From: Spirochaetae bacterium HGW-Spirochaetae-3
GTDB lineage: Bacteria > Spirochaetota > Spirochaetia > Treponematales > UBA12059
Reading direction: 5' to 3'
Assembly (NCBI GenBank): GCA_002839315.1
Contig: PGXV01000009.1
Location: forward strand, 1-64,000
Length of the DNA: 64,000 nt
Shown: positions 42,463-54,102 of the stretch, in pieces
Layout: each line of letters starts with the position of its first letter
Position numbering within the stretch: the stretch's first letter is position 1
Notes under the pieces: generated by a model
What the model saw: only the letters and a program-made list of their open reading frames with translations
Databases searched by the model: none
Told to the model about the DNA's origin: nothing
Translations under genes and position numbers: made by a program

Positions 42463-43017
42463 ATGGACCGTGCTACCGACGTCCTTACCTTCTCTACGAG
42501 AGCCGAGTACAGGAACTGGCTCATGAGCAACCGCGAGCGGGAGACCGGCGTCTGGCTGGTATTCACGAAAGGAAGCCGAAGCTTCTCGGCCAACGACGCG
42601 CTGGAGGAGTCGATATGCTTCGGCTGGATAGACGGCGTCATGAAGGCGATCGATGAGAAGACGTACAAGAAGTATTTTACCCGAAGGAAGGATCGCGCGA
42701 ACTGGTCCGACAAGAACCAGGGCGTCTTCTACCGGCTGGTGAAGGAAGGACTGATGACCGAGGCCGGCATGGCCGCGTACGGCGCCGAGCCGAAACCTAA
42801 AAGGCCGCCCGTCGACGCCGACGCTGCGATACGGGCGCTGCGCGACGCGCTCCTCGACGACGGCGAGGCCTTGCTGCTGTTCGATACGAAGCCTCCTTCA
42901 AGGCAGAAGCAACTCGGCCTGTTCTATAGCGACGCCAAGACGGACGCGACCCGGGCCAGGAGGCTGACCAAGATAGCGGAGGCGTTGAAGTCCGACTATA
43001 CCGGGATGCTGTATTGA
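42463..43017 (+). CDS. YdeI/OmpD-associated family protein
   Basis: A 184-residue protein. DVLTFSTRAEYRNWLMSNRERETGVWLVFTKGS, ALEESICFGWIDGVMKAIDEKTYKKYFTRRKDRANWSDKNQ and ALLLFDTKPPSRQKQ..FYSDAKTDATRARRLTKIAEALK are the family's ordered motifs. Members are small cytoplasmic proteins linked in E. coli relatives to bacteriocin or peptide resistance, but the mechanism is unknown. AAAGGA precedes the ATG. It converges on the PFOR gene. Confidence 0.8.
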   Translation: MDRATDVLTFSTRAEYRNWLMSNRERETGVWLVFTKGSRSFSANDALEESICFGWIDGVMKAIDEKTYKKYFTRRKDRANWSDKNQGVFYRLVKEGLMTEAGMAAYGAEPKPKRPPVDADAAIRALRDALLDDGEALLLFDTKPPSRQKQLGLFYSDAKTDATRARRLTKIAEALKSDYTGMLY

Positions 43018-43032
43018 ATCCGCGTCCCCCAT

Positions 43033-43131
43033 CATCCCCGCGCGCACAGCGCCGCGGTCCCCCCCCATCCCCGCGCGCACAGCGCCGCGGTCCCCTCCCA
43101 TCCCCGCGCGCGTAGCGTCGCGGTCCTCCCT
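43033..43131. repeat. Three tandem 33-base repeats
   Basis: Copies start at 43033, 43066 and 43099, each beginning CATCCCCGCGCGC. The first two are nearly identical and the third has several changes (CGTAGCGTCGCGG in place of CACAGCGCCGCGG). They lie between two convergent genes. The period is a multiple of three, but no supported gene reads through them. Confidence 0.85.
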
Positions 43132-43147
43132 ATACGCCCCCACGACG

Positions 43148-43179
43148 AAAAAGCCCGCCAGCGTATAACGCCGGCGGGC
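43148..43179 (-). terminator. Rho-independent terminator of the PFOR gene
   Basis: On the minus strand a stem GCCCGCC/GGCGGGC, extended by GCG/CGC past one A-C mismatch, has a TATAA-type loop and is followed by five U residues (43152-43148). It lies about 125 bases after the PFOR stop. Confidence 0.75.
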
Positions 43180-43250
43180 CCCGTATCTCTACCAACCCCG
43201 ACCAAGGATTAACCGGCGCGCGAAGCCGCGTCCGGTTGAATCGGGGCAGC

Positions 43251-43285
43251 GGGTTATCGCGGCCCTACCGGGACCGCGATAACCC
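43251..43285 (-). terminator. 12-bp perfect hairpin just after PFOR
   Basis: GGGTTATCGCGG (43251-43262) and CCGCGATAACCC (43274-43285) pair perfectly, starting 19 bases after the PFOR stop. There is no U-tract. It may pause transcription ahead of the true terminator or protect the mRNA 3' end. Confidence 0.55.
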
Positions 43286-43304
43286 CTGGACGATCGGACG
43301 TTCC

Positions 43305-46856
<3,552 letters not shown>

Positions 46857-46953
46857 AGGGGATCCTTTGGAAAGTGGTAGTTCCCGAAAGGCGCGCCGCG
46901 ATTCTCGAGATATAGATGAGTAGAGTAGGACGCGCGTTGCATGGAACGTGCTT

Positions 46954-46982
46954 ATAGTAGGATTTTTCCTGATTTTACGCAA
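46954..46982 (-). promoter_or_regulatory. Promoter of the PFOR gene
   Basis: On the minus strand TTGCGT (46982-46977), a 17-base spacer and TACTAT (46959-46954), giving a leader of about 90 bases before the ATG. Confidence 0.65.
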
Positions 46983-47021
46983 GAGTACAAAACGCGATAG
47001 ATGAAGGGCTCGAGTCATGAA

Positions 47022-47050
47022 CGCCCGCGGCGGGATGATCGTCGCGGGCG
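47022..47050 (-). terminator. Hairpin downstream of the barrel-protein gene
   Basis: CGCCCGCG (47022-47029) and CGCGGGCG (47043-47050) form a perfect 8-bp stem 24 bases after the stop of the gene at 47075. There is no U-tract. Confidence 0.4.
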
Positions 47051-47074
47051 CTAAGGATAGCGGTTCGAGGGAAT

Positions 47075-47650
47075 CTACAGCTTGAGGATAACGCCTATGG
47101 TCGAATACCACACCGGGTAGGACCATGTGCTCCAATACTGGATTCGGCCGATATAGCCGTACTCTAAGTTGATCGCGAATGTGTCGCTGAGGTAGTAGGC
47201 CGCTCCTTCGAAGGTCGAGATGCCGATCCCTGGCTTGATATCGTTGTAGTAATCGCTGGTACCGGACGCGAAGCCGATACCCAAACCGACGTACGCGTCG
47301 AAGTTAGACAGGAACGTGAGTCCTGAAGGAAGGTTGATCTCCTTGAATCCTACGTGGCCGGTGGCGAATCCTCCTGCGGCGAAGGTTGTCCAATTCGCGT
47401 CGAAGATGCCTGGATCGACGCAAGCACGAGCTGCCGCGCCGAATGTGAGGGGAAGGATACCGCCGATATCAATGCGATAGAAGGTAAACTCTGCGCCGCC
47501 TGAGAGTCCTCCCCAGCCGATGCCGACGTTCGCCAGAAATTCGCCCTTGTCCACGTAGGGAGTGAGCTCCACGCTCGATGCCTTTTCCTGCGCGAACGCG
47601 AAGCCTGCGACAAGGGTGAGAGTGAGCAGGAGGATCAATACTTTCTTCAT
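47075..47650 (-). CDS. Outer-membrane beta-barrel-like protein
   Basis: A protein of 191 residues from the ATG with GAGAGGTG upstream. A textbook signal peptide (KKVLILLLTLTLVAGFAFAQ) precedes a mature part with alternating strands and glycine/aromatic turns: GEFLANVGIGWGGLSGGAEFTFYRIDIGG, LSNFDAYVGLGIGFASG and FAINLEYGYIG. The last strand, YSTIGVILKL, is barrel-like though not ended by Phe. No family was recognised. It lies between PFOR and the nucleoside phosphorylase, all on the minus strand, with its own promoter. Confidence 0.72.
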   Translation of the reverse strand: MKKVLILLLTLTLVAGFAFAQEKASSVELTPYVDKGEFLANVGIGWGGLSGGAEFTFYRIDIGGILPLTFGAAARACVDPGIFDANWTTFAAGGFATGHVGFKEINLPSGLTFLSNFDAYVGLGIGFASGTSDYYNDIKPGIGISTFEGAAYYLSDTFAINLEYGYIGRIQYWSTWSYPVWYSTIGVILKL

Positions 47651-47787
47651 ACAAGCACCTCTCGAAAGGAGATAGGAACCTTTAGCTGGGCGCGGAACCT
47701 CTTGTGCCTCGGGGGCAAATCTGAGCGCCACGGCGCAGAGTCAAGCTTTCCCATCAGTATTTCAGGTCCGGAAACTCCGGTTTTTTG

Positions 47788-47816
47788 ATTTAAGTCTTTG
47801 CCCTGCCAATTGTCAA
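47788..47816 (-). promoter_or_regulatory. Promoter of the barrel-protein gene
   Basis: On the minus strand a perfect TTGACA (47816-47811), a 17-base spacer and TTAAAT (47793-47788), giving a leader of about 130 bases. The surrounding 47651-47860 gap holds no gene. Confidence 0.65.
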
Positions 47817-47860
47817 TCAAAATTTCTCCAAACGCAGGATTATTCAACGGAAGCCATTCG

Positions 47861-48646
47861 TCACTGTTGCGCCCTCAACGCGTCGACGGCCGCCATATAC
47901 AGTTTCTCGAGGCCGGCGTTCGTGTCCTTGGACAGGAATTCCGGCTTCCATTCGAGCTCGGCGAGCGAATCGCTTATCGTGAAGCAGGCGGCGATCGGGG
48001 TTTCCCGGTAGCGCGCCACGGCGAAGAGGGCCGAAGACTCCATCTCCACGGTGATGGCGCCGAGCTCTATAACGGAATCGAGCTCAAGCTGGGTCTCGCG
48101 GTATAGCGAGTCGGTCGTCCAGGTGATCCCGGGGCGGTACGGTACGCCCGCCGAGTCGAAGGCGGCGCGGAGCGCGTCGGAAAGTGTCTCGTCGGGCAGC
48201 GCCGCGCCGCCTCCGGGAAGGTAGTGGTACGAGACGCCCTCGTCGCGGAGGGCGCCGGTGCATAGGACGACGGCCCCCGGGTTCAGCCCCTTTATGAGGC
48301 CGCCGGCGGTACCGATGGAGACGAAGGACGAGACGCCCCAGGCTATGAGTTCCTCGAGCATCGCCGCCGCGGCCGGAGCGCCTATGCCGAATCGTCCGAC
48401 GATGGCTACGCGCCCGCCGGTCTCTTCGAGATAGGCGAGGTGATCCTTGAAATAACCCGTATGGAAGCGTACGGGGTGATGCTTGACGACGAAGTCGAAG
48501 AGGCTCTTCTGGTACGACAGGATAACGGCCTCGGGCGCCTTCTCGTCGTCCTTGAGGTGGCCGGTCTTCTTCATGTACCCGAGGAAGTCCCGGGGTTGGA
48601 ATATCGAGGGTTCCCGGTATTTTCCCGGATTGAGGGGGACAGGCAT
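47861..48646 (-). CDS. Nucleoside phosphorylase (uridine/purine type)
   Basis: A protein of 261 residues from the ATG with AGGAGATC upstream. It belongs to the NP-I family that cleaves nucleosides with phosphate. GGRVAIVGRFGIGAPAAAAMLEELIAWG and FVSIGTAGGLIKGLNPGAVVLCTGALRDEGVSYHYLPGG are the nucleoside phosphorylase motifs. TVEMESSALFAVARYRETP holds the ribose-binding Met-Glu pair and the base-facing region. Uridine phosphorylase is the closest by feel, but base specificity is uncertain. It is divergent from nfnA. Confidence 0.85.
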   Translation of the reverse strand: MPVPLNPGKYREPSIFQPRDFLGYMKKTGHLKDDEKAPEAVILSYQKSLFDFVVKHHPVRFHTGYFKDHLAYLEETGGRVAIVGRFGIGAPAAAAMLEELIAWGVSSFVSIGTAGGLIKGLNPGAVVLCTGALRDEGVSYHYLPGGGAALPDETLSDALRAAFDSAGVPYRPGITWTTDSLYRETQLELDSVIELGAITVEMESSALFAVARYRETPIAACFTISDSLAELEWKPEFLSKDTNAGLEKLYMAAVDALRAQQ

Positions 48647-48788
48647 ATGATCTCCTGGGCGATAATGATAGCCGAGGCGCCGAAAGAACGCAACGACACT
48701 TGATTGTTGCGCATTCCGGTGCATCTGGAGCATACTGGAGAGGCGTTACGCATTCCAAAGCTCTATTAGAGAGCGATGAGGAGGAACG

Positions 48789-49685
48789 GTGAATAAGATC
48801 GTATCGAAGGCCCGATTATCGGACGAGGTATTCCGTATCGAGATCGAGGCGCCGCATATAGCGCGAGAGCGCAAGGCCGGGCAGTTCGTCATAGTCCAGA
48901 CCGACGTCGAGTGGGGCGAGCGCGTGCCGTTGACGATAGCGGACGCCGATCCGCACCGCGGGACCATCTCGCTGATCTTCCAGACGGTAGGCGTAAGCAC
49001 GCACAAGCTCGCCGAGCTGAACGCCGGCGACTCGATAGAGGCCGTGCTCGGCCCCCTGGGTAATCCCACTCATATAGAACGTTTCGGTCGCGCGGTCTGC
49101 GTCGGCGGAGGCATCGGCGTGGCGCCGATGTTCCCGATAGCGCAGGCGCTCAAGAAGGCCGGCAACCACCTGACGGTGATAATCGGAGCGAGGACGAATA
49201 GCCTGATAATCCTCGAGGACGAGATGCGCGCTCTGGCCGACGAGCTGATAGTCGTTACCGACGACGGTAGCCGCGGGCGCAAGGCCCTGGTCACCGAACC
49301 GCTCAAGGAGGCATGCCAGTCGGTGACGCCTCCCGATATCGTGGTGACGATCGGCCCTCCCGTGATGATGAAATTCTGCGCGGAGACGACGCGGCCCTTC
49401 GCCGTGAAGACCCTCGCCTCGCTTAATACGATAATGATAGACGGCACCGGCATGTGCGGCGGCTGCCGCGTGTCTATCGGCGGCAAGACGAAATTCGTCT
49501 GCGTCGACGGACCCGAGTTCGACGCACACCTGGTCGACTGGGACGGCATGCTCCTCCGGCTCGGCGCGTACAAGGGCATCGAGAACGCGGCCCACAAGGC
49601 TCTGCACGAGGACGGGAAATGCCGGTTGGACGCCATGGCCGAGGCGGCCAAGTCCGATGCCGCCAAATCCGGAGGCGCTATATGA
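48789..49685 (+). CDS. nfnA: NfnA: ferredoxin-NAD(P)H oxidoreductase small subunit
   Basis: A 298-residue flavoprotein. An FAD-binding barrel at residues 1-95 (VPLTIADADPHRGTISLIFQTVG) is followed by an NAD-binding domain (CVGGGIGVAPMFPIAQALKKAG). A C-terminal [2Fe-2S]-type cysteine set follows (GTGMCGGCRVSIGGKTKFVCVDGPEFDAH). Together with the next gene it forms NfnAB, which bifurcates electrons: reduced ferredoxin plus NADH reduce NADP+. The same family contains sulfide dehydrogenase and PyrK-like proteins. GAGGAGG precedes the GTG start, and the end overlaps nfnB by four bases (ATGA). Confidence 0.88.
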   Translation: MNKIVSKARLSDEVFRIEIEAPHIARERKAGQFVIVQTDVEWGERVPLTIADADPHRGTISLIFQTVGVSTHKLAELNAGDSIEAVLGPLGNPTHIERFGRAVCVGGGIGVAPMFPIAQALKKAGNHLTVIIGARTNSLIILEDEMRALADELIVVTDDGSRGRKALVTEPLKEACQSVTPPDIVVTIGPPVMMKFCAETTRPFAVKTLASLNTIMIDGTGMCGGCRVSIGGKTKFVCVDGPEFDAHLVDWDGMLLRLGAYKGIENAAHKALHEDGKCRLDAMAEAAKSDAAKSGGAI

Positions 49686-51172
49686 GCGTTGCAGAGAGCG
49701 CGAACCTTGCCTCCGCGGCCAAGGCGGCGCTGACCGGAATCGAAGGCAAGGAGCTGACCAACAAGGATCGCATGGCGCTGCCCGTACAGGACATGCCTTG
49801 CCAGGAACCTGCCGTCAGGGCCCATAACATGGACGAGGTCGCTATAGGCTATACCGAGGCCCAGGCCCGCGTGGAGGCGTCGCGCTGCCTCCAGTGCAAG
49901 AACGCGCCCTGCGTCTCGGGCTGCCCCGTTTCCATCGATATTCCCGGCTTCATCAAGCTGGTCGCGCAGGGCGAATACCACGGCGCGGCCGACGTCATAC
50001 GCAAGACCAACCTGCTGCCGGCCATCTGCGGCCGCGTCTGCCCGCAGGAGAAGCAGTGCCAGGCGCCGTGCACGCTCGGCAAGGCGCTGAAAGGCGTCGA
50101 CAAGGCCGTGCAGATCGGTCGCATCGAGCGCTTCGTAGCCGATCGAGAGCGCGCATCGGGCGGGTCGCCCATGCCCCATGTCGCGCCCCAGACCGGGAAG
50201 CGAGTCGCCGTCATCGGAGCCGGCCCCGCCGGGATGACCGTCGCGGCCGACGTGCGCCGCGAAGGCCACGAGGTCGTGATATTCGAGGCGTTCCAGAAGC
50301 CGGGCGGCGTTATGGTCTACGGCATTCCGGAGTTCCGGCTACCCAAGGCCATCGTGCGCGAGGAAGCCGACAAACTGGAGCGCATGGGCGTCCGATTCGA
50401 GCTCAATACGCTCGTAGGCAGGACCAGGCCCCTCGCGGCGTTACTACAAGAGGACGGTTTCGACGCGGCCTTCGTCGGCGTGGGCGCGGGGCTGCCTAAA
50501 TTCATGGATATACCGGGCGAGAATTTCGTCGGCGTGTTCAGCGCCAACGAGTACCTGACCCGCGCCAACCTGATGCGCGCGTGGGCCAAGGACCGGGCCG
50601 ATACGCCGATCTACCCGTCGAAGCGCGTGGCGGTTCTCGGCGGCGGCAACGTAGCCATGGACTCCGCGCGCATGGCGATGCGCCTCGGCGCCGAAGAGGT
50701 GCATATCCTGTACCGCCGCACGCGCGAGGAGATGCCCGCGCGCGCCGAGGAGGTAGGGCATGCGATGGAGGAAGGGGTCGTCTTCGACTTCCTCGCGAGC
50801 CCGACCGAGGTGCTGAGCGACGGCAAGGGCGTCGTTAGCGGCCTCCGCGTGATGTCGTACCGGCTGGGAGACCCGGATCCGTCGGGCAGGCGTAGTCCCG
50901 TGGCCATAGGCGGCTCCGAACACGACGTGCCGTTCGACACGGTGATAGTCGCGGTCGGTAACGAGTCGAATCCGCTCCTGGCCAAGACCACCCCGGGCCT
51001 GGCGGTGGACAAGAAAGGGCACGTGCTCGTCGACGAGAGGCAGAAGACCGCCCTCGACGGCGTCTGGGCCGGCGGCGATATCGTGCTCGGCGCCGCCACC
51101 GTAATTCTGGCCATGGGAGAAGGTCGGAGAGCCGCCGCCTCAATAAACGAGTATCTCGCTACGGGCCATTGA
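49682..51172 (+). CDS. nfnB: NfnB: NADPH-dependent flavoprotein (GltA-like) large subunit
   Basis: A protein of 496 residues from the ATG overlapping the nfnA stop. The N-terminal domain has two [4Fe-4S] sites (RCLQCKNAPCVSGCPV and AICGRVCPQEKQCQAPC). The flavin domain follows, with VAVIGAGPAGMTVAADVRREGHEVVIFEAF (FAD), VAVLGGGNVAMDSARMAMRLG (NADPH) and DGVWAGGDIVLGAATVILAMGEGRRAA. Homologs serve as the small subunit of glutamate synthase; linkage to nfnA and the absence of a glutamate synthase large subunit here favour NfnB. With PFOR nearby it would turn ferredoxin electrons into NADPH for biosynthesis. Confidence 0.9.
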   Translation: MSVAESANLASAAKAALTGIEGKELTNKDRMALPVQDMPCQEPAVRAHNMDEVAIGYTEAQARVEASRCLQCKNAPCVSGCPVSIDIPGFIKLVAQGEYHGAADVIRKTNLLPAICGRVCPQEKQCQAPCTLGKALKGVDKAVQIGRIERFVADRERASGGSPMPHVAPQTGKRVAVIGAGPAGMTVAADVRREGHEVVIFEAFQKPGGVMVYGIPEFRLPKAIVREEADKLERMGVRFELNTLVGRTRPLAALLQEDGFDAAFVGVGAGLPKFMDIPGENFVGVFSANEYLTRANLMRAWAKDRADTPIYPSKRVAVLGGGNVAMDSARMAMRLGAEEVHILYRRTREEMPARAEEVGHAMEEGVVFDFLASPTEVLSDGKGVVSGLRVMSYRLGDPDPSGRRSPVAIGGSEHDVPFDTVIVAVGNESNPLLAKTTPGLAVDKKGHVLVDERQKTALDGVWAGGDIVLGAATVILAMGEGRRAAASINEYLATGH

Positions 51173-51199
51173 TCCGAACCTGAGGTTCCGCCATAATGG

Positions 51200-51242
51200 A
51201 GGTCGAGAATCACGACGGACTTGTCGCGATTCTCGACCTTTT
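51200..51242 (+). terminator. Terminator after nfnAB
   Basis: A perfect 12-bp stem (AGGTCGAGAATC at 51200-51211, GATTCTCGACCT at 51228-51239) with an inner CGAC/GTCG pairing, ending in TTTT. It lies 28 bases after the nfnB stop. Confidence 0.85.
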
Positions 51243-51262
51243 CGTCGAATGGGAGTCTTGCA

Positions 51263-52084
51263 ATGCGATCCAGAGCCTTAGCCGCAGTCGTCATATCGTT
51301 TGTCGCCTTCTCGACCGTCGCGACTGCGCAGGAAACCGTTACTCCGCCTGAAGCCCAGGTTACGCCGGCCCAGGCGGCGCCGCAGCCGGAGGCGCCATCC
51401 TCGACGACGACGGTCATGCCCGCGGCGCCTTCCTCTCCTGCGCAGCCCTCTCCGACGATGGCCGCGCCCGCCCAGACGGCGATCCAGCCGAAGGCCGACG
51501 CCTTGCTCCTGTATAAACAGGGGCGCGACTTGGAGGCCGCAGGCAAGACCGCCGAAGCCGGAGCGAAATACCGGGAATCCGTCGCGGTCTGCGATAGGGA
51601 GCTCGCGGCGGATCCTACCCGCATGGATGCCTATACGGTTAAATGCTGGAGCCTTTTCAGGCTCGACCGATATCGGGAAGTCGTCGATATCGGGGCCGCC
51701 GGGCTCAAGGTGAAATTCGACGCGAGGATCGTCGAGGTGATGGGAGAGGCGTATTTCTACCTGAACGACGACAAGAACGCCGTCAAGTACCTGCAACGCT
51801 ACCTGGACAACGTCGGCGAGTACGGCGATCGCGTGCCGACCGCGTATTTCTATATGGCCGAGAGCTTCGTTCGCCAGAAGAAGCTCGACCACGCGGACAT
51901 CGCCTATAGCTTCGCGGTATATCGCGAACCGGGGATGGCGCGCTGGTGGTACCGCTACGCTTCCGTCGCGGAGGCGCTCGGCGAGTACTCCCGCGCTTAC
52001 GACCTGTACGCCAAGGCGCTCAAGCTGAGTCCGAGCATGGCCGAGGCGGTCTCGGCCCAATCGCGGGTCAAGGCGCGGCTGTAG
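51263..52084 (+). CDS. Exported tetratricopeptide-repeat protein
   Basis: A protein of 273 residues from the ATG with GGGAG upstream. A signal peptide (RSRALAAVVISFVAFSTVATAQ) is followed by a proline/alanine-rich linker to about residue 75. TPR units then run to the end: LYKQGRDLEAAGKTAEAGAKYRESVAVCD, YCFLNDDKN-like segments, and VAEALGEYSRAYDLYAKALKLSP. TPR proteins mediate protein contacts, and here probably in the periplasm. It starts 20 bases after the nfnAB terminator and converges on priA with 15 bases between stops. Confidence 0.75.
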   Translation: MRSRALAAVVISFVAFSTVATAQETVTPPEAQVTPAQAAPQPEAPSSTTTVMPAAPSSPAQPSPTMAAPAQTAIQPKADALLLYKQGRDLEAAGKTAEAGAKYRESVAVCDRELAADPTRMDAYTVKCWSLFRLDRYREVVDIGAAGLKVKFDARIVEVMGEAYFYLNDDKNAVKYLQRYLDNVGEYGDRVPTAYFYMAESFVRQKKLDHADIAYSFAVYREPGMARWWYRYASVAEALGEYSRAYDLYAKALKLSPSMAEAVSAQSRVKARL

Positions 52085-52099
52085 CCGGCCGGAGTCGCC

Positions 52100-54097
52100 T
52101 TAGAGCAGGCCTACCGGGTCGGGATCGATCTCCACATAGACCGAGGACGGCGATTTCCAGCCGTCGAGGGCCGCGCTCAACGCGGCTCTCGCGGGAGCCG
52201 CGTCTATCGATCGCAGGATGATCTGCCTGCGGGCGTTTCCGGCTACCACGGCGATGGGACATTCGGCCGGTCCGAGCACCTGTACCGGCGGCTCGCCTAC
52301 GCTCGCGCCGGCGGCCGCCTCGATGCGCTTGGCGAGTTCGTCCGCCGTCTTCCTCGCCGCCTCCGCGTCCTTCGACCTGACGACGATGCGGAGTAGCCTC
52401 GAATACGGCGGAAAACCGAGTTCCCTGCGTACGGCCAGCTCGTCCGAGTAGAATCCCTCCGCGTCATGCGCCGCGGCCCTGCCGAGCACGGGGCTCGTAG
52501 GCCTGTAGGTCTGCACGATGACCCTTCCGCCCTTGACGAATCGGCCGGCGCGACCGGCTACCTGGGTGACGAGCCCGAAGGCGCGCTCGGCGGCCCTGAA
52601 GTCAGGCAGGTTAAGCGTCGTATCGGCGAGTATCACGCCGACTAGCCGTACGCCGGGGAAGTTGAGACCCTTTGCGACCATCTGCGTGCCGAGCAGCGCG
52701 TCTATCTTGCCGTCGCGGAAATCGTCGAGCGTCCGCTCCAGCACGCCCTTGCGGCTCGTCGCGTCGGCGTCCAGCCTGGCTATGCTCATGTCGGGGAACA
52801 GTCGGGCCGCCTCCTCCTCGACGCGCTCGGTACCGAAGCCGGCCCAGCCGGTGTCCAGCGAGCCGCATTCGGGGCAGGCCGACGGCGGGGCGGCCTGATA
52901 GCCGCAGTAGTGGCAGACGAGCCGGCCGCGTTCCTTATGGTAGGTCATCCCTACGGAGCAATGCTTGCACTTGAGTTCCGCGCCGCAGGTCCTGCAGCTC
53001 CAGAAATACGAGAACCCGCGGCGGTTGAGGAACAGGATCGACTGACCGCCTTCCTTCTTGACGGCCCGGACCGCATCGATGAGGCGCCGCGACAGGGCGC
53101 CTTCCTCCACCCGCATATCGACGATCTCGATGGAAGGCATATCGCCGCCGGCGAGTCGCCTGGATAGGCCTAGGCGCTCTATGCCGCCGTCTGCCATCAG
53201 GCGCCATGCCTCGACGCTCGGCGTCGCGGAGCCCATCACGAGCCTCGCGCCTTCGGTCGCCGCGCGGCGCATAGCCACCTGGCGCGCATGGTACCGCGGA
53301 GCCGACCCCGCCTTGTACGAGCCTTCGTGCTCCTCGTCCAGAACGATGAGACCGAGGTTCCTGACCGGCGAGAACACCGCGCTCCTCGCGCCGACGATGA
53401 CGCGAGCCTCGCCGCGTAGTATGCGGCGCCATTCGGCCAGCTTCTTCGGGGCCGTCAGCCCGGAATGTATGACGGCGCAAAGCTCTCCGAAGCGGCCGCT
53501 GACGGCCTCGACGACCTGCCTCGTCAGCGCTATCTCCGGTACGAGGTATATGACGCTCCTGCCTTCGGCGAGCGTAGCCTCTGCGGCCTCGAGGAACACT
53601 TCCGTCTTGCCTGTCCCGGTAGGGCCGTAGAGGTACCATCGACCCGCCGGCCTGGAAAGCACGCTCGCCAGCGCGGATCTCTGCTCCTCGGACGGCGATA
53701 GCGGTCTCGGCGCGATGCGTACGTCGTCGAAGGATCCCGCGTCGGTCGACGACGCGCCCCCGGCCGCGCGCTTGCGGCCTTCGCGCTCGGCCGACGGCAT
53801 CATGGCCGACAGGGCCTCGCCGAGCGAGCAGAAATACATGCCCGACAGCCATGTGGCGAGGGCGAGCGTCTCGGGGCCGAACAAGGGTTCCGCGTCCACG
53901 AGCCGTACGTAGGGCTTCACGAGCGACGGGTCGAAGTCCACGTCATCGCTCGTCGCGACGACCCACCCGGTGGCGGCCCTATGCCCGAGCGTCGCCTCGA
54001 CCCGGGAGCCTACCGGCGCGTCGAGCCCCTCCGGGTTCTTATAGCTCCACTGCCTGTCGACGGGGACGTCGAACGCTACCGATACGTACGCCGGCAC
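52100..54097 (-). CDS. priA: Primosomal protein N' (replication restart helicase PriA)
   Basis: A protein of 665 residues from a GTG at 54097; no better start lies in the open frame before it. PriA reloads the replicative helicase at collapsed forks. The N-terminal 3'-DNA-binding domain begins PAYVSVAFDVPVDRQWSYK. Helicase motifs are YGPTGTGKTEVFLEAAEATL (Walker A), LDEEHEGSYK (motif II, DEEH) and TQMVAKGLNFPGV. The zinc region CRTCGAELKCKHCSVGMTYH and CHYCGYQAAPPSACPECGS has all eight cysteines. It starts five bases after the UDG stop and is the last gene of the operon. Confidence 0.95.
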   Translation of the reverse strand: MPAYVSVAFDVPVDRQWSYKNPEGLDAPVGSRVEATLGHRAATGWVVATSDDVDFDPSLVKPYVRLVDAEPLFGPETLALATWLSGMYFCSLGEALSAMMPSAEREGRKRAAGGASSTDAGSFDDVRIAPRPLSPSEEQRSALASVLSRPAGRWYLYGPTGTGKTEVFLEAAEATLAEGRSVIYLVPEIALTRQVVEAVSGRFGELCAVIHSGLTAPKKLAEWRRILRGEARVIVGARSAVFSPVRNLGLIVLDEEHEGSYKAGSAPRYHARQVAMRRAATEGARLVMGSATPSVEAWRLMADGGIERLGLSRRLAGGDMPSIEIVDMRVEEGALSRRLIDAVRAVKKEGGQSILFLNRRGFSYFWSCRTCGAELKCKHCSVGMTYHKERGRLVCHYCGYQAAPPSACPECGSLDTGWAGFGTERVEEEAARLFPDMSIARLDADATSRKGVLERTLDDFRDGKIDALLGTQMVAKGLNFPGVRLVGVILADTTLNLPDFRAAERAFGLVTQVAGRAGRFVKGGRVIVQTYRPTSPVLGRAAAHDAEGFYSDELAVRRELGFPPYSRLLRIVVRSKDAEAARKTADELAKRIEAAAGASVGEPPVQVLGPAECPIAVVAGNARRQIILRSIDAAPARAALSAALDGWKSPSSVYVEIDPDPVGLL

Positions 54098-54102
54098 CGG
54101 CG

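Noticed and set aside
43033-43131. Tandem repeats considered as a CRISPR array
   Set aside because: The units are contiguous with no unique spacers, and no cas genes are present.
47764-47786. TCCGGAAACTCCGG followed by six T residues on the plus strand
   Set aside because: It resembles a short terminator, but no plus-strand gene precedes it and it lies at the predicted start of the barrel-gene leader, so it is probably coincidental.
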